DNA from: Stappia sediminis
GTDB lineage: Bacteria; Pseudomonadota; Alphaproteobacteria; Rhizobiales; Stappiaceae
NCBI RefSeq assembly: GCF_009826895.1
Contig: NZ_WUMV01000006.1
Coordinates: 248,001 to 312,000, forward strand
Direction: 5' to 3'
Length of the DNA stretch: 64,000 bases
Shown in pieces: positions 19,276 to 28,070 of the stretch (position 1 is the stretch's first letter; each line of letters starts with the position of its first letter). Below the pieces are notes generated by a model that had not been told where the DNA came from, did no database searches, and worked only from the letters and a program-made list of their open reading frames with translations. The translations under genes and the position numbers were made by a program.

Positions 19276-19303
19276 AAAAATGGGGCAGCCGAAGCCGCCC
19301 CAT
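19276..19303 (-). terminator. Intrinsic terminator of the fadB operon
   Basis: On the minus strand: ATGGGGCGGC, loop TTCG, GCTGCCCCAT, then a T run. The 10-bp stem has one G-U pair and a stable UUCG loop, and begins 27 bases after the fadB stop. The rest of the gap 19176-19329 holds the promoter region of the phospholipid operon, with no further feature I can support. Confidence 0.8.
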
Positions 19304-19329
19304 CAATCAGCAAATAAAGCCGGGCAACG

Positions 19330-21546
19330 TCACGCCGCCTTCTTGGCCTCTTCCTCCGCCTTGGGCGGGAAGCGGCCGTAGAAGGTCTCGTCGCTCTTGG
19401 CCATATCGCGCAGGAGCTTGTTCGGCTTGAAGCGCGGGCCCCACTTCTTGGTGAACTTCTTGAGCATCTCGACAAAGGCGGTCGTGCCCATGTTGTCGAT
19501 ATAGCTCAGCGTTCCGCCCGAATAGGGCGCGAAGCCGAAGCCGAGGATGGAGCCGACATCCGCCTCGCGCACGTCGGTGAGGCAGTTTTCCTCGAAGATG
19601 CGCGCCGTCTCCAGCGCCTGCATGCCGAGAAGGCGCTGCTTGAGTTCCTCTATGTTAAAGCTGTCGGCTGGCTTCGCCGGGCCGACAACCTCCGAGATAC
19701 CGGGCCAGAGCGACTTCTCCTTGCCCTGGTAGTCGTAGAAGCCCTTGCCGTTCTTGCGCCCGAAGCGCTCGCGCTTGACCACCATCGCTTCCAGGATGTT
19801 GTCGAGCGGGCCTTCGACATAGTTGACGCCAAGGTCCTTGCGCGTCGCCGAGACGATCTTCCACGCAAGGTCGAGCGCCACCTCGTCGCCGAGCGAAAGC
19901 GGCCCGACCGGCATTCCCGCCATGCGGCCCGCGTTCTCGATCATTGCCGGCGGCACGCCATCGGCAAGCATCATCAGCCCTTCGCGGATGTAGGTCATCA
20001 CCACGCGCGAGGTGTAGAAGCCGCGCGAGTCGTTGACCACGATCGGCGTCTTCTTGATCGCCTTCACATAGTCGAGCGCCATGGCAAGCGCACGGTCGCC
20101 CGTCTTCTTGCCCATGATGATTTCGACCAGCATCATCTTGTCGACGGGCGAGAAGAAGTGGATGCCGATGAAGTTCTTCGGGCGCTTCGACGCCTCGGCA
20201 AGTGAAGTGATCGGCAGCGTGGAGGTGTTGGAAGCGTAGATCCCGCGCGTTTTCATCGCGGCTTCCGCCTTTTCCGTCACCACGCGCTTGATTTCGCGGT
20301 CCTCGAACACGGCCTCGATCACGAGGTCGCAATCGGCAAGCTGGTCGTAGTCGACCGTGGCCGCGATCTTCGAGAGAAGCTTTTCCTTGTCTTCTTCGCT
20401 GGCCCGGCCGCGCTTCACCGCCTTCGACATCAGCTCGTCGGAATGCGCCTTGCCCTTGTCGGCTGCTTCCTGGTCGCGGTCGATCAGCACGACGTCAATA
20501 CCGGCCTTGGCGGTAACATAGGCAATACCCGCTCCCATGAAGCCCGCACCCAGAATGCCGATCTTCCTGATCTTGTTCGGCCGCACGTCCGTCGGGCGTC
20601 GCGCGCCCTTGTTCAGTTCCTGCATGGAAACGAAGAGCGAGCGGACCATGTTCGCCGCTTCCTTCGACTGAAGGACGTTGGCGAAGTAGCGGCTTTCCAC
20701 CGTCAGCGCCTGGTCCATCGGCAGAAGCAGGCCCTCGTAGACGGAATGAAGCACACCGCGCGCGCCGGGGTAGTTGTCATAGGTCTCGCGACGGTAGATC
20801 GCATTCGCCGCCGGCCAGAACTGGAAGCCCGCGGGCGAATAGATCGGCCCGTTCGGCAGCTTGAAGCCCTTCTTGTCCCAGGGCTTCACCGGGTCGACGC
20901 CGGCTTTCAGCAGCTTCTTCGCCGCCGCGACCAGCTTCTTCGGTGCGGCCAGTTCGTCGACAAGCTTCATGGAAAGTGCCTGGCCGGCGCGCAGCGTCTT
21001 GCCCTGCATCAGGAACTGCAGGCCCTGCTGGCCGTCCGCCATGCGCATCACGCGTTGCGTGCCGCCCGCACCGGGGAAAAGGCCGACCTTGACTTCCGGC
21101 AGGCCCATCTTGAAGGCGTCGCTCTCGTCCGCCACACGCGCGTGGCAGGCAAGCGCAAGCTCCGTCGCCCCGCCCATACAGGTGCCGTTGATCGCCGCGA
21201 CGAAGGGTTTGCCGCAGGTTTCGAGCTTGCGGTAGATCAGGGAAAGCCGCCGCGATCCCTCGAAAAGCTCCTTCGCCGCCCCTTCCGGGTCGCTGCTGCG
21301 CTTCTTGTGGAACTCCTTCAGCAGCCTTTCGAGCATGGTGAGGTCCGCGCCGCCGGAAAAAGCCGCCTTGCCGGAGGTAATCACCACGCCATTGATCGCC
21401 TCATCGGCGACAACGTCGTCGATGATCTGGTCGAGATCGTCCATGACGGACATGTCGATAACGTTCATCGACTTGTCGGCCATGTCCCAGGTGACGAGCG
21501 CGATCCCGTCGGCGTCCGTCTCAAGGGTGAAATTCTTGTAGGTCAT
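19330..21546 (-). CDS. fadJ: 3-hydroxyacyl-CoA dehydrogenase/enoyl-CoA hydratase fusion (FadB/FadJ type)
   Basis: 738 aa. N-terminal enoyl-CoA hydratase with the oxyanion-hole and Glu regions (SGKAAFSGGADL, GTCMGGATELALACH, PEVKVGLFPGAGG). The NAD-binding Rossmann motif GILGAGFMGAGIA starts near residue 333, and FIGIHFFSPVDKM carries the dehydrogenase His. It performs hydration and oxidation in beta-oxidation. AGGAGG precedes the ATG. It lies 21 bp after a thiolase gene, which would be its partner subunit or enzyme, and shares a transcript with it and the acyl-CoA dehydrogenase. Confidence 0.93.
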   Translation of the reverse strand: MTYKNFTLETDADGIALVTWDMADKSMNVIDMSVMDDLDQIIDDVVADEAINGVVITSGKAAFSGGADLTMLERLLKEFHKKRSSDPEGAAKELFEGSRRLSLIYRKLETCGKPFVAAINGTCMGGATELALACHARVADESDAFKMGLPEVKVGLFPGAGGTQRVMRMADGQQGLQFLMQGKTLRAGQALSMKLVDELAAPKKLVAAAKKLLKAGVDPVKPWDKKGFKLPNGPIYSPAGFQFWPAANAIYRRETYDNYPGARGVLHSVYEGLLLPMDQALTVESRYFANVLQSKEAANMVRSLFVSMQELNKGARRPTDVRPNKIRKIGILGAGFMGAGIAYVTAKAGIDVVLIDRDQEAADKGKAHSDELMSKAVKRGRASEEDKEKLLSKIAATVDYDQLADCDLVIEAVFEDREIKRVVTEKAEAAMKTRGIYASNTSTLPITSLAEASKRPKNFIGIHFFSPVDKMMLVEIIMGKKTGDRALAMALDYVKAIKKTPIVVNDSRGFYTSRVVMTYIREGLMMLADGVPPAMIENAGRMAGMPVGPLSLGDEVALDLAWKIVSATRKDLGVNYVEGPLDNILEAMVVKRERFGRKNGKGFYDYQGKEKSLWPGISEVVGPAKPADSFNIEELKQRLLGMQALETARIFEENCLTDVREADVGSILGFGFAPYSGGTLSYIDNMGTTAFVEMLKKFTKKWGPRFKPNKLLRDMAKSDETFYGRFPPKAEEEAKKAA

Positions 21547-21567
21547 TCTATCCTCCTGAGACCGAAA

Positions 21568-22776
21568 TCAGACGCGCTCGATGATCGTCGCCGTGCCCAT
21601 GCCGGCGCCGATGCAAAGCGTCACCAGCGCGGTGTTGAGGTCGCGCCGCTCCAACTCGTCGAGAACCGTGCCGAGGATCATCGCGCCGGTCGCGCCCAGG
21701 GGGTGGCCCATGGCGATCGCCCCGCCGTTGACGTTCACCTTCTTCGGGTCGAGGTCGAAGGCCTGATGGTAGCGCAGCACCACGGAAGCGAATGCCTCGT
21801 TGATCTCGAAGAGATCGATGTCCGAAAGCTGCATCCTGGCGTTTTTCAGAAGCTTTTCGGTAACGTCCACCGGCCCTGTCAGCATGAGTGCGGGTTCTGA
21901 GCCGATGTTTGCGAAGGCCTTGATGCGCGCGCGCGCCGTAAGACCCGCCTTCTTGCCGGCCTTGCGCGAGCCGATGAGCACGGCAGCCGCACCGTCCACG
22001 ATGCCGGACGAATTGCCGGCGTGGTGCACGTGGCGGATCTTCTCCACCTCCGGATGCGCCTGGATGGCGACCGCGTCGAAACCGCCCATGGAGCCCATGA
22101 TCTCGAACGAAGGGTTGAGCGAGCCGAGCGCCTGCATGTCGGTATCGGGACGCATGTGCTCGTCACGGTCGAGGATCGTGATACCGTTGATGTCCTTCAC
22201 CGGCACGACGGACTTCTTGAAATAGCCCTTGTCCCAGGCGTTCGCCGCGCGTTTCTGGCTTTCCACGGCATAGCCGTCGACGTCGTCGCGCGAGAAGCCG
22301 TATTTGGTGGCGATCAGGTCGGCGGAAACCCCCTGCGGCATGAAGTAGGAGGGAATCGCCACTTGCGGGTCGACCGGCCATGCTCCGCCGGACGCGCCGA
22401 TGCCGACCCGGCTCATGCTTTCCACGCCGCCCGCGATCACCATGTCGTGCTGGCCGGACATCACCTGTGCGGCGCCGAAATTCACCGCGTCGAGGCCCGA
22501 GGCGCAGAACCGGTTGAGCTGCACGCCCGGCACCGCCCTGTCGTATTTCGCGGCGAAGACGGATGCACGAGCGATATCGCCGCCCGCCTCTCCGACCGGG
22601 TCGACACAGCCAAGCACCACGTCGTCGACAAGGTTGGTGTCAAGCTCGTTGCGTGTCCGCACGGCTTCCAGCGCGCTCGCTGCAAGGCGCACCGCCGGCA
22701 CCTCGTGCAGCGCCCCGTCCTTCTTGCCGCGCCCGCGCGGTGTGCGCACGTGATCGTAGATGAATGCGTCAGGCAT
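21568..22776 (-). CDS. Acetyl-CoA C-acyltransferase (thiolase)
   Basis: 402 aa. Thiolase with active Cys near residue 91 in [12 protein letters not shown], His in [10 protein letters not shown] and Cys in CIGAGMG. It cleaves 3-ketoacyl-CoA to acetyl-CoA and a shortened acyl-CoA. The ATG at 22776 has AAGGAGG 6 bases upstream; an in-frame ATG five codons earlier does not. Middle gene of an operon with an acyl-CoA dehydrogenase and the FadB-type fusion, so a FadA-type role is likely. Confidence 0.93.
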   Translation of the reverse strand: MPDAFIYDHVRTPRGRGKKDGALHEVPAVRLAASALEAVRTRNELDTNLVDDVVLGCVDPVGEAGGDIARASVFAAKYDRAVPGVQLNRFCASGLDAVNFGAAQVMSGQHDMVIAGGVESMSRVGIGASGGAWPVDPQVAIPSYFMPQGVSADLIATKYGFSRDDVDGYAVESQKRAANAWDKGYFKKSVVPVKDINGITILDRDEHMRPDTDMQALGSLNPSFEIMGSMGGFDAVAIQAHPEVEKIRHVHHAGNSSGIVDGAAAVLIGSRKAGKKAGLTARARIKAFANIGSEPALMLTGPVDVTEKLLKNARMQLSDIDLFEINEAFASVVLRYHQAFDLDPKKVNVNGGAIAMGHPLGATGAMILGTVLDELERRDLNTALVTLCIGAGMGTATIIERV

Positions 22777-22824
22777 ATGTGCCTCCTTCAATCGAATTCA
22801 TGCGTTCAAGTAAGAAAGTGCGGC

Positions 22825-23982
22825 TCACAGGCTGCGCGCGATCAGCACTTTCATGATCTCGTTCGTTCCCGCGTAGATACGCTGCACGCGTGCGTCCGCA
22901 TACAGCCGCGCGATCGGATATTCGTTCATGTAGCCGTAGCCGCCATGAAGCTGCAGGCATTCGTCCATCACCTTGCACTGGAGGTCCGTGGTCCAGTATT
23001 TGGCCATGGAGGCGGTCACCGTATCGAGCCCGCCTTCCAGGTGCCTGGCGATGCAATCGTTGACGAAGACCTTGCCGATGGTCGCTTCGGTCTTCATTTC
23101 GGCAAGCTTGAACTGGGTGTTCTGGAAATCGATGATGGCCTTGCCGAAGGCCTTTCGTTCCTTGACGTAGTCGAGCGTGACGGCGAGCGCGCGCTCGATA
23201 GCCGCCATCGCCTGAATGGCCACGATCAGGCGCTCCTGCGGAAGCTGCTCCATCAGCTGATAGAAGCCCTTGCCCTCGTCCTGGCCTAGAAGCGCGTCCG
23301 CCGGCACGCGCACGTTGTCGAAGAAAAGCTCCGACGTGTCGTTGCCCTTCAGGCCGATCTTGTCGAGGTTGCGCCCGCGCCGGAAGCCTTCCACCTCGTC
23401 CGTCTCGACGATAAAGAGCGAGGTGCCTTTCGCGCCGGCCTTGGGGTCGGTCTTGGCGACGACCACGATGAGGTTGGCAAGCTGGCCGTTGGTAATGAAG
23501 GTCTTGGAGCCGTTGATGACGTAGTGATTGCCGTCTTTTTGCGCCGTCGTCTTGATGCCCTGGAGATCGGAGCCCGCGCCCGGCTCCGTCATGGCGATCG
23601 CGCCGATGAGATCGCCGGAAACGAGGCCCGGCAGCCAGCGCTTCTTCTGGTCTTCCGAGCCGTAGTGCAGGATGTAGGGCGCGACGATGCCGGAATGGAG
23701 CGCAATGCCGAAGTGGTCGAAACCGTCGAGCCCGAGCCGGTTCATGATCGCCGCCTCATGGGCGAAGGAGCCTCCGACCCCGCCGTATTCCTCAGGGATG
23801 GCAGGGCACAGGAACCCGCTTTCGCCGGTCTTCTTCCAGGCTTCGCGCGTCACGCATCCCGCCTCGACCCATTCCTCGTAGCCGGGCGCGATTTCCTGCT
23901 CCAGGAAGCGGGCGAAAGCGTCGTCGAGGAGCTTCACCTCCTCATCCATCCACTGCGGTTCGGCGACGTCGATTGCGGCCAA
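22825..23982 (-). CDS. Acyl-CoA dehydrogenase
   Basis: 385 aa from a TTG start. FAD-dependent acyl-CoA dehydrogenase motifs: AIAMTEPGAGSDL, SKTFITNGQ, and catalytic Glu near residue 373 in IYAGTNEIMK. Typical family length is about 380. I chose TTG 23982 because GGGAGG lies 8 bases upstream; ATG 24033 lies 17 codons earlier, has no ribosome site and adds a basic leader absent from the family. First gene of the thiolase-FadB operon. A candidate MerR operator lies 85 bp upstream. Confidence 0.9.
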   Translation of the reverse strand: MAAIDVAEPQWMDEEVKLLDDAFARFLEQEIAPGYEEWVEAGCVTREAWKKTGESGFLCPAIPEEYGGVGGSFAHEAAIMNRLGLDGFDHFGIALHSGIVAPYILHYGSEDQKKRWLPGLVSGDLIGAIAMTEPGAGSDLQGIKTTAQKDGNHYVINGSKTFITNGQLANLIVVVAKTDPKAGAKGTSLFIVETDEVEGFRRGRNLDKIGLKGNDTSELFFDNVRVPADALLGQDEGKGFYQLMEQLPQERLIVAIQAMAAIERALAVTLDYVKERKAFGKAIIDFQNTQFKLAEMKTEATIGKVFVNDCIARHLEGGLDTVTASMAKYWTTDLQCKVMDECLQLHGGYGYMNEYPIARLYADARVQRIYAGTNEIMKVLIARSL

Positions 23983-24066
23983 TTTCGTTTCCTCCCGAAT
24001 TTTTCGGCTTCGCTTCTTGGTATCGGCTTGCATCACATGCTGATGAACGGTTCAAACTATGCGTGC

Positions 24067-24074
24067 TTACGTAA
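24067..24074. promoter_or_regulatory. Candidate MerR operator before the acyl-CoA dehydrogenase-thiolase-fadJ operon
   Basis: Perfect palindrome TTACGTAA, 85 bp before the TTG start. Read on the minus strand its surroundings are GTTACGTAAGC, close to the core of the site before merR (TTTACGTATGC). It is the weakest of the three related sites. Confidence 0.45.
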
Positions 24075-24130
24075 CTGACTTCATACGCTACCGCTTCGGC
24101 GGAACCTCAGGTAGCGGCCACATGCGGGTC

Positions 24131-24153
24131 CCCTCTCCCTCGAAGGGAGAGGG
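24131..24153. repeat. Interspersed hairpin with perfect 10-bp arms
   Basis: CCCTCTCCCT-CGA-AGGGAGAGGG, followed by TTAGGGTGAGGG. This sequence type is scattered between genes in many proteobacteria. It sits downstream of the large acyl-CoA dehydrogenase, where it could stop or protect that transcript. Confidence 0.75.
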
Positions 24154-24199
24154 TTAGGGTGAGGGTGCTCGAATTCCGTTACATGCAAACAACCTCAAA

Positions 24200-25996
24200 T
24201 CAAAAAGCCTCGGCGGCAACGCCCATCATGGTGTCCGCGCCGGACGAGATACGCGCCAGATGCGCGCCCGTTTCCGGCATGACACGCTGCATGAAATGCC
24301 TGCCGAATGCGAGCTTCGCGTTCAGCCAGTCTTCCTTGCCCTCAGCCCCGGCGGAAATTTTCGCGTTTGCCGCCTTGGCGATCTGCGCCCACATGAAGCC
24401 GAGCGCGACCAGCCCGAAAAGATGCATGTAGTCGGTGGAGCCGGCACCTGCGTTGTCGGGGTTCTGCATTGCGTTCTGCATGAACCACATGGTGGCCTTC
24501 TGCAGGTCGTCGAGGCCGGATTTCAGCGGGCCGGTAAAATCCTTGAGAGCGTCGTCCTCGCCGTTTTCCTTGATGAACGCCTTGACGTCCTCGAAGAAGG
24601 CCATAACGGCGCGCCCGCCGTTCTTCGGCAACTTCCGGCCTACGAGGTCGAGCGCCTGAATGCCGTTCGCACCCTCGTAGATCATGGTGATGCGGGCATC
24701 GCGCGCGAACTGCGACATGCCCCATTCCTCGATGTAGCCGTGCCCGCCGTACATCTGCTGCGCCTGGATGGCGTTCTCGAAACCCTTGTCGGTCAAAACG
24801 CCCTTGATGACCGGCGTCAGCAGGCCAAGATAGTCGTCGGCCTTCTGGCGCTCACCTTCGTCGGCCGAGCGATGCGCGACGTCGGACTGGAGCGCCGTCC
24901 AGAGCACAAGCGCGCGCGCCGCCTCGTTGAAGGAGCGGATGTTGAGCAGCACCCGGCGCACGTCCGGATGCACGATGATCGGGTCGGCCTTGGCATCGGG
25001 GTTCTTCGCACCTGTCAGCGCGCGGCCCTGCAGGCGTTCGCGGGCGTATTCCACCGCGTTCTGATAAGCGACTTCGGATTGCGAGAGCCCCTGCACGCCT
25101 ACGGCGAGCCGCGCCTCGTTCATCATCACGAACATGGCGTTGAGACCGCGGTTTTCCTCGCCGATCAGCCAGCCCGTCGCATCGTCGTAATTCATGACGG
25201 CGGTGGAGTTGCCGTGAATGCCCATCTTCTCCTCGATGGAGCCGCAGGAAACGCCATTGCGGTCACCCGCGTTGCCGTCCGCATCGGGCAGGAACTTCGG
25301 CACGACGAAGAGCGAGATGCCTTTCACGCCTTCCGGCGCACCCTCGATGCGTGCCAGCACCAGGTGCACGATGTTTTCGGTAAGGTCGTGCTCGCCGGCG
25401 GAGATAAAGATCTTCTGGCCGGAAATCTTGTAGCGGCCGTCGCCCTGCGGCACGGCCTTCGTCTTGATCATGCCGAGGTCGGTGCCGCAATGCGGCTCGG
25501 TCAGGTTCATCGTGCCGGACCATTCTCCGGAGGCGAGCTTCGGCAGGTAAAGCGCCTTTTGCTCCTCGCTTCCATGCACGAGAAGGGCGGCCGCCGCCCC
25601 TTGCGAAAGGCCTGGGTACATGGCCCATGCCAGGTTGGCGCTGGACATGAATTCGCCGATGATGGCGTTGAGCGTCGTCGGCAGGCCCTGCCCGCCGTAT
25701 TCCTCGGGCAGGGAAAGGGCGATCCAGCCGCCTTCCTTGTAGGTGTCGTACGCCGCCTTGAAGCCATCCGGCGTCGTCACGCTGCCGTCGTCGTTGCGTT
25801 TGCAGCCCTCTCTGTCGCCGACCACGTTCAGCGGCTGCAACACTTCCTCGCAGAATTTGGCGCCCTCGCCCAGGATAGCCTCGACGAGATCCGGCGTCGC
25901 TTCGCCGAAGCCCGGCAGATTGGAATAACGCTGATAGCCCAGTACGTCCTCAAGCAGGAACATCACGTCTTCGACTGGGGCCTTGTAGCTCGGCAT
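24200..25996 (-). CDS. Large acyl-CoA dehydrogenase (DmdC/FadE-like, extra C-terminal domain)
   Basis: 598 aa, longer than standard members because of an added C-terminal helical domain. Motifs: [23 protein letters not shown], and the catalytic-Glu loop [18 protein letters not shown] near residue 438. Relatives act on medium or long acyl-CoA or on 3-methylmercaptopropionyl-CoA (DmdC); substrate is not determined. The ATG at 25996 has GGGAGG 8 bases upstream. It is transcribed alone, with a strong MerR-type operator about 56 bp upstream. Confidence 0.9.
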   Translation of the reverse strand: MPSYKAPVEDVMFLLEDVLGYQRYSNLPGFGEATPDLVEAILGEGAKFCEEVLQPLNVVGDREGCKRNDDGSVTTPDGFKAAYDTYKEGGWIALSLPEEYGGQGLPTTLNAIIGEFMSSANLAWAMYPGLSQGAAAALLVHGSEEQKALYLPKLASGEWSGTMNLTEPHCGTDLGMIKTKAVPQGDGRYKISGQKIFISAGEHDLTENIVHLVLARIEGAPEGVKGISLFVVPKFLPDADGNAGDRNGVSCGSIEEKMGIHGNSTAVMNYDDATGWLIGEENRGLNAMFVMMNEARLAVGVQGLSQSEVAYQNAVEYARERLQGRALTGAKNPDAKADPIIVHPDVRRVLLNIRSFNEAARALVLWTALQSDVAHRSADEGERQKADDYLGLLTPVIKGVLTDKGFENAIQAQQMYGGHGYIEEWGMSQFARDARITMIYEGANGIQALDLVGRKLPKNGGRAVMAFFEDVKAFIKENGEDDALKDFTGPLKSGLDDLQKATMWFMQNAMQNPDNAGAGSTDYMHLFGLVALGFMWAQIAKAANAKISAGAEGKEDWLNAKLAFGRHFMQRVMPETGAHLARISSGADTMMGVAAEAF

Positions 25997-26051
25997 CTGA
26001 AGCACCTCCCGGCAGTTGTCTCGTCGGATACGCTATTCAGCTATCCAGACC

Positions 26052-26071
26052 TTACGTTTGCGTAAACGTCA
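26052..26071. promoter_or_regulatory. Candidate MerR operator before the large acyl-CoA dehydrogenase
   Basis: TTACGTTTGCGTAAACGTCA. Its reverse complement contains TGACGTTTACG, 11 bases identical to the site before merR, and the two agree at 16 of 22 positions over the longer window. It also holds TTACG/CGTAA arms. It lies 56 bp before the start, a usual promoter position. The remainder of 25997-26216 shows nothing else I can support. Confidence 0.65.
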
Positions 26072-26216
26072 CCTTGGGTGGTATATACGCCACGGACCAG
26101 CACACGGCAACCTGTATCCTATGAGCAGCGCTTGGATAATCGGGATCAATTTCGTGATTTTGAAGAATAATCGAGCGGATTCGGCAACGAAATGCTCTGG
26201 CCCCGATGGGATCAGG

Positions 26217-26993
26217 TCAATCCTTGCGGAACACCACGCCCGCCAGCCAGCCGGTCAAAAGCGCAAGCATCACGGCGGCAGCCCCGTATATCGGAGCGTA
26301 GCGGTGCGCCAATGAAAAGGTAAGCTGCTCGAACCCCGTCTTGGCTATCGTCAGGTTCTGTTCCTGTGCGGCAAGCAGTGCTCCTCCCCTCAAAAGGTAG
26401 GTCGTCACCTTGTATTCGCCGACCGGCACGTTCGACGGCAGCGGGATCGTCGTGCGAAACAGGTTCTGGCTCAGGAACTCGATGGAATGAATGCGTTCCG
26501 CGTAAAGCGCGTTCTGTATCCTGAGCCGCAGGAACGCGTCCCGGAAGTCGTCCCGGTCGGAAAACGGCACATTCGATTTGCCGACGATCGGGAGATTGAC
26601 GTTGTGCAGGCCGATCTGGAGTTTTTCCAGTACGGGCCTGGTGGCCATGTCGACGGAAGGCCGGGTCAGGTGGGCGGCGTAAAAGCCCGGCACCTGCCTG
26701 TAGTCTTCAGCGTCGCGGTTGACCCACAACCCCAGAAAACGTCCTTTCCGCCGGACTGTCGTGCGTTGCGGCGGGCCGGTGACGATGATCGCGAGATCGT
26801 AAGGTTCGGCTCTTGCGACGGTTGCCGCATCGCGTGCGATTTCGCCGAAGACGACGATTTCCGTACCGGTAAAGTTCGATTCGATCTTCACCTTGTCGGA
26901 TGAAAGGGCGGCGATCAGGCTTTCCGCTTTGGCAGCACTCGCGCACGCCAGCAAGGCGGCAGCGATGACAAGCCCTCCTGCAAGCCGTCTCAT
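26217..26993 (-). CDS. TIGR02186 family membrane-anchored protein
   Basis: 258 aa. Signal peptide to about residue 23, a beta-rich periplasmic domain (VKIESNFTGTEIVVFGEI, LAIIVTGPP, VPVGEYKVTTYLLRGG) and one C-terminal membrane helix (about 235-253). Function is unknown, but the family is regularly paired with TauE/SafE-type exporters, as here. Start overlaps the exporter stop (ATGA, 26990-26993) with GGGAGG just upstream. Confidence 0.87.
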   Translation of the reverse strand: MRRLAGGLVIAAALLACASAAKAESLIAALSSDKVKIESNFTGTEIVVFGEIARDAATVARAEPYDLAIIVTGPPQRTTVRRKGRFLGLWVNRDAEDYRQVPGFYAAHLTRPSVDMATRPVLEKLQIGLHNVNLPIVGKSNVPFSDRDDFRDAFLRLRIQNALYAERIHSIEFLSQNLFRTTIPLPSNVPVGEYKVTTYLLRGGALLAAQEQNLTIAKTGFEQLTFSLAHRYAPIYGAAAVMLALLTGWLAGVVFRKD

Positions 26994-27919
26994 GGCAACC
27001 TCCCGGACACCACGGACACGGAGTAAAGCTCCTCCGGCTGGACGATCAGTCCGACGGCGAAACGCACGCCGACGGCGAGCACCAGCAGCGCAAGCAGCAG
27101 CCTCAGTTGGTCGCCGCGAAGTTTCTGTCCGGTACGCGCGCCGAATTGCGCCCCGATCACGCCGCCCACCATCAGGATCATCGCCAACACGATATCGACC
27201 GACTGCGTGGAGACGGCGTGCAGAAAGGTCGCAGCCGCCATGGTGACGAGAATTTGCAGGAGCGACGTCCCGATGACGATATTCGTCGGAACCCTGAGGA
27301 TATAGATCAGCGCCGGCACCATCATGAACCCGCCGCCGATGCCGAGCACCGCGCCCAAAAAGCCGATCGACGAGCCCAGGAAGATGATCGGTATGACGCT
27401 GACATAGAGCCTGGACTGGCGAAAGCGCATCTTCAGCGGCAGGCCGTGGATCCAGTTGTGCTTGCCCGGCATACGCGTGTGATGCGCGCCCCCCGCCCGC
27501 CTGCGCGACATGGCGCGGGCGGATTCGATGAGCATCAGAACGCCGATGGTTCCCAGAAACGTAACGTAGGACAGCGAGATGACGAGATCGAGCTGGCCGA
27601 GGCTTCGCAGGATATCGAAAATCCAGACGCCGAGCGCGGAGCCGACAACGCCCGAGGCGAGCAGCATTCCCGCAAGCTTGAAGTCGATTGCCTTGCGCCG
27701 CCAGTACGACAGTACGCCGGAGGCTGAGGAGGCGACGATCTGCGTCGTTACCGTCGCGACCGATACCGCGGGCGGAATGCCGGAGAAGATCAGGAGCGGC
27801 GTCAGAAGGAACCCGCCGCCGATGCCGAAAAGTCCGGACAGGAAGCCGACTGCACCGCCCATGCCGAACACGGTGAACATGTTCACCGGAAGCTCAGCGA
27901 TGGGAAGGTAGATCTGCAC
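26990..27919 (-). CDS. TauE/SafE family sulfite/organosulfur exporter
   Basis: 309 aa with about eight membrane helices in two repeats, each with the family glycine pattern (GFLSGLFGIGGGFLLTPLL and GFLGAVLGIGGGFMMVPALI). TauE-type proteins export sulfite, sulfoacetate or similar anions. It is coupled to the TIGR02186 protein. A perfect 21-bp inverted repeat lies 37 bp upstream. Confidence 0.9.
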   Translation of the reverse strand: MQIYLPIAELPVNMFTVFGMGGAVGFLSGLFGIGGGFLLTPLLIFSGIPPAVSVATVTTQIVASSASGVLSYWRRKAIDFKLAGMLLASGVVGSALGVWIFDILRSLGQLDLVISLSYVTFLGTIGVLMLIESARAMSRRRAGGAHHTRMPGKHNWIHGLPLKMRFRQSRLYVSVIPIIFLGSSIGFLGAVLGIGGGFMMVPALIYILRVPTNIVIGTSLLQILVTMAAATFLHAVSTQSVDIVLAMILMVGGVIGAQFGARTGQKLRGDQLRLLLALLVLAVGVRFAVGLIVQPEELYSVSVVSGRLP

Positions 27920-27955
27920 GATATACCACTACGACCTAGTTACAGGCTTTGCAAA

Positions 27956-27976
27956 GCACCATGCAAAACATGGTGC
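27956..27976. promoter_or_regulatory. Perfect inverted repeat upstream of the TauE operon
   Basis: GCACCATG-CAAAA-CATGGTGC: 8-bp perfect arms and a 5-base centre, 37-57 bp before the exporter start. It may be a repressor operator. Since podJ ends 95 bp upstream on the same strand, it could instead act as a weak terminator, but no clean T run follows. Confidence 0.45.
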
Positions 27977-28070
27977 CAATCGGATAAGGCTTCAGTCACG
28001 GCAATGCTGTCAACGCTGAATACGCCGCCGTAGTCATATTGTATGAGAACGTGGCGAACCGGTCGAAACT

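Noticed and set aside
20443-21900. Open frame of 485 codons opposite fadJ and thiolase
   Set aside because: Spans two real genes on the other strand and the ribosome site between them; shadow.
24260-26065. Open frame of 601 codons opposite the large acyl-CoA dehydrogenase
   Set aside because: Shadow caused by codon bias; product is His/Arg/Val-rich and unlike any family, and it would run through the operator at 26052.
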